From the NCBI GenBank assembly GCA_030049955.1, contig JASIJX010000162.1:1-7145 (forward strand): a stretch of 7,145 bases of DNA, read 5' to 3'. How positions within the stretch are numbered: the first letter of the stretch is position 1; each line of letters opens with the position of its first letter. Below are positions 5,717 through 7,145 of this stretch, one piece after another. The DNA is from Acidobacteriaceae bacterium. GTDB taxonomy: Bacteria > Acidobacteriota > Terriglobia > Terriglobales > Acidobacteriaceae. Under the pieces are notes generated by a model. The model saw only the letters and a program-made list of their open reading frames with translations, was not told the origin of the DNA and ran no database searches. The position numbers and the translations under genes were made by a program.

Positions 5717-7009
5717 ATGCGATTGATTCGGATAACAGGGCGTGGCTCACGGGTCGGCACAAAAGCAATCGCCGCTCTCGAGCAGCGCGGGACTGAAGCG
5801 CTCGACAGCGTCACGCCCGCGGTTCGCCGCATCGTTTCCGCGGTGCGCCGGAGCGGCGATCGCGCGCTTCTTCGCTTCGCTGCGCGGTTCGACTCGCTCT
5901 CCGGAGCGGAGGCCCTGCGTGTTACGCGCGAGGAGATGGCGGCTGCGTGGGAAGCGCTCAGCCCCGCATTGCGCCAGGCCATCTCCACCGCCTCCGAGCA
6001 AATTCGCGGCTTCGCTGAGCGCCAGGCTCCACGCTCATGGCTCGACTCTCCGCTCCCCGGCCTCACCACCGGGCAGCTCGTGCGCCCGCTCGCCTCGGTC
6101 GGCTGTTATGTTCCCAGCGGCCGTCACCCTCTGCCTTCCACACTGCTCATGACCGCCATTCCCGCGCAGGTTGCCGGCGTGCCGCGCATCGTGGCGGTCT
6201 CGCCCCGGCCGGCTGCGGAAACCCTGGCCGCGGCGCACCTGCTCGGCGTCGCGGAGTTCTATCGTGTCGGCGGCGCGCACGCGGTAGCCGCTCTCGCCTA
6301 CGGCACGCAAACCATTCCGCGCGTCGACAAGATCGCCGGCCCCGGCAATCTCTTCGTCACTGCGGCCAAGCGCCTTGTCGCCTTTGATTGCGCCATCGAC
6401 ATGCTCGCCGGGCCCACGGAGATTGTCGTCACCAGCGAGCGCGGCAACCCGGCCGCCATCGCCGCCGATCTGGTCGCGCAGGCCGAGCACGACCCCGAGG
6501 CACTCGCCCTGTTCATCACCACGCGCAATGGGCTCGCCCAGCAAGTGGTCGACGAGACGCGCAAGCGCAGCCACGGCAATCCGGTAGCGCGCAAGAGTCT
6601 TCAACGCCGGGGCGCGGCGATCGTTGTTGCCGATCTCAATGAGGCGCGCAGTCTCACCAATCGCCTCGCGCCGGAGCACCTGACCGTTGACTCGATCGAC
6701 GATCTGGCCTGGATCGAAAACGCCGGCTCCGTTTTCATTGGCCGCTGGTCGGCGCAGCCCCTCGGCGATTACATCTCCGGCCCCAACCACACGCTGCCCA
6801 CGGGCGGCATGGCGCGAGTGCGCGGGGGCTTGAGCGTGCACGATTTTCTCAAGCTCATTACCGTGCAGGAGTATGCGCCTCCAGCCGTGCGCGCCCTTGG
6901 CCCCAAAGCCGCATTGCTGGCTCATGCCGAAGGTCTCGCCGGCCACGCGGAGGCCATTCGCGTACGTTTGACTGCTCAATCCGCAACTTCCCGGAGGTCC
7001 CGTGCCTGA
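5717..7009 (+). CDS. hisD: Histidinol dehydrogenase HisD
   Basis: A 430-residue zinc enzyme, normal family length, that oxidises histidinol twice with NAD to histidine, the last two steps of the pathway. Visible motifs: VGCYVPSGRHPLPST (128-142), GGAHAVAALAYGTQTIPRVD (185-204), IAGPGNLFV (206-214), DMLAGPTEIVV (228-238), DLVAQAEHDP (251-260), APEHL (318-322) and GDYISGPNHTLPTGG (350-364). By alignment to the E. coli enzyme, Gln255, His258, Asp351 and His410 (in LAGHAEAIR) are the zinc ligands, and Glu320-His321 the catalytic pair. All are present. ATG 5717 follows a weak AGAGAAG site 15 nt after the hisG stop. The last ~10 residues (QSATSRRSRA) carry the Shine-Dalgarno of the next gene, which overlaps by 8 nt. 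A 314-codon antisense frame across it is a GC-bias shadow. Confidence 0.97.
   Translation: MRLIRITGRGSRVGTKAIAALEQRGTEALDSVTPAVRRIVSAVRRSGDRALLRFAARFDSLSGAEALRVTREEMAAAWEALSPALRQAISTASEQIRGFAERQAPRSWLDSPLPGLTTGQLVRPLASVGCYVPSGRHPLPSTLLMTAIPAQVAGVPRIVAVSPRPAAETLAAAHLLGVAEFYRVGGAHAVAALAYGTQTIPRVDKIAGPGNLFVTAAKRLVAFDCAIDMLAGPTEIVVTSERGNPAAIAADLVAQAEHDPEALALFITTRNGLAQQVVDETRKRSHGNPVARKSLQRRGAAIVVADLNEARSLTNRLAPEHLTVDSIDDLAWIENAGSVFIGRWSAQPLGDYISGPNHTLPTGGMARVRGGLSVHDFLKLITVQEYAPPAVRALGPKAALLAHAEGLAGHAEAIRVRLTAQSATSRRSRA
6993..6997 (+). promoter_or_regulatory. Shine-Dalgarno GGAGG for the gene starting at GTG 7002
   Basis: GGAGG lies within the last codons of hisD, 4 nt before GTG 7002. The surrounding sequence CGGAGGTCCC...GTG.CTGAAG is nearly the same as at the hisI/hisG junction (4799-4820), which supports this GTG as a real start. 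Confidence 0.6.
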
Positions 7010-7145
7010 AGCGAAATCTCGAGTTCCGCTCGAACCACCTGCCGGGCACGAAGTGTCAGGGCACGACTTGCCGGGGTCCCCCGCAACAGGTCCAAGTCGC
7101 GGGGGTGGCTTCAGTCGTGCCGAAAGCGGCGCTGCAAAGACCGGG
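7002..7145 (+). CDS. Fourth his-operon gene, 5' end only (perhaps hisC or hisB)
   Basis: An open frame of 48 codons runs to the window edge with no stop, starting MPEAKSRVPLEPPAGHEVSG. It overlaps the hisD stop by 8 nt (GTGCCTGA) and has a good Shine-Dalgarno. The visible residues are Pro/Gly/Ser/Ala-rich and look disordered, with no recognisable domain. Much of the stretch (from codon 20) is encoded by the nested inverted repeat at 7060-7121. Position in a his operon after hisD suggests histidinol-phosphate aminotransferase (hisC) or hisB, but nothing in the residues shown proves it. The alternative is that translation really begins further right, beyond the window, and this stretch is a spacer. 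Confidence 0.5.
   Translation, partial: MPEAKSRVPLEPPAGHEVSGHDLPGSPATGPSRGGGFSRAESGAAKTG
7060..7121. repeat. Nested inverted repeat (REP-like) at the start of the post-hisD gene
   Basis: Outer arms GGCACGACT (7060-7068) and AGTCGTGCC (7113-7121) are perfect 9-bp complements. Inside them GCC (7070-7072) pairs with GGC (7107-7109), and CCCCCGC (7078-7084) pairs with GCGGGGG (7099-7105) around a 14-nt loop. GGGCACGA also occurs as a direct copy at 7044-7051, 15 bp before the outer left arm (7059-7066). The layout resembles one hairpin element interrupted by a second, as in dispersed REP/MITE-like elements. It contains no stop in the gene's frame. Dispersal elsewhere in the genome cannot be tested here. 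Confidence 0.55.

Noticed and set aside
6035..6979. 314-codon minus-strand open frame opposite hisD
   Set aside because: A shadow of GC-rich codon use; hisD has every active-site motif in the other direction.
1..7145. CRISPR arrays, tRNA or rRNA genes, insertion sequences, phage genes
   Set aside because: No regularly spaced repeats, tRNA-like cloverleaf, transposase or phage motifs were seen anywhere in the window.

Overview
The window appears to come from the chromosome of a moderately GC-rich Gram-negative bacterium. It carries an RND efflux pump subunit, secreted proteins with Sec signal peptides, and a histidine biosynthesis operon. The gene style (a large coiled-coil MscS protein, a small secreted protein of the 'QxLPDGT...RDSQGR' type, operon order hisI-hisG-hisD) resembles Acidobacteriota. 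That assignment is an impression from sequence style, not a tested placement.

Left part (1-1306): the C-terminal third of an HAE1/AcrB-type RND permease runs off the left edge. It converges on a small minus-strand gene for an exported helix-hairpin-helix (ComEA-like) protein. A strong 9+4 bp hairpin lies at the convergent 3' ends. Middle (1307-4174): an 83-bp divergent spacer holds an 18-bp near-palindrome, followed by a 604-residue MscS-family channel with a long coiled-coil N-terminal region. After a 226-bp spacer with short direct repeats comes an unrecognised secreted protein with a very good Shine-Dalgarno site.

Right part (4175-7145): this is the most informative region. Upstream of hisI lies a small ORF (4239-4310) encoding MQIHRHHGHHHHHGTSMPADAMA, with 8 histidines in 10 consecutive residues. 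It is followed by an intrinsic terminator (hairpin 4342-4366 plus six T). An upstream segment, 4289-4296, is perfectly complementary (8 bp) to 4343-4350 in the 5' arm of that terminator. This is a complete classical histidine attenuator: leader peptide, pre-emptor, antiterminator and terminator. A TTGACA -35 box at 4201-4206 would place the transcript start almost on the leader ATG. The operon then reads hisI (PRA-CH), hisG (long form, ATP-PRTase), hisD (histidinol dehydrogenase) and the start of a fourth gene cut by the right edge.

How the genes fit together: HisG performs step 1 of histidine synthesis, HisI the cyclohydrolase step 3, and HisD the last two oxidations. The attenuator would let uncharged tRNA-His raise read-through into all of them. 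hisI/hisG and hisD/next gene overlap by the same 8 bases with near-identical junctions, implying translational coupling. The 5' part of the last gene contains a nested inverted repeat resembling a dispersed REP-like hairpin.
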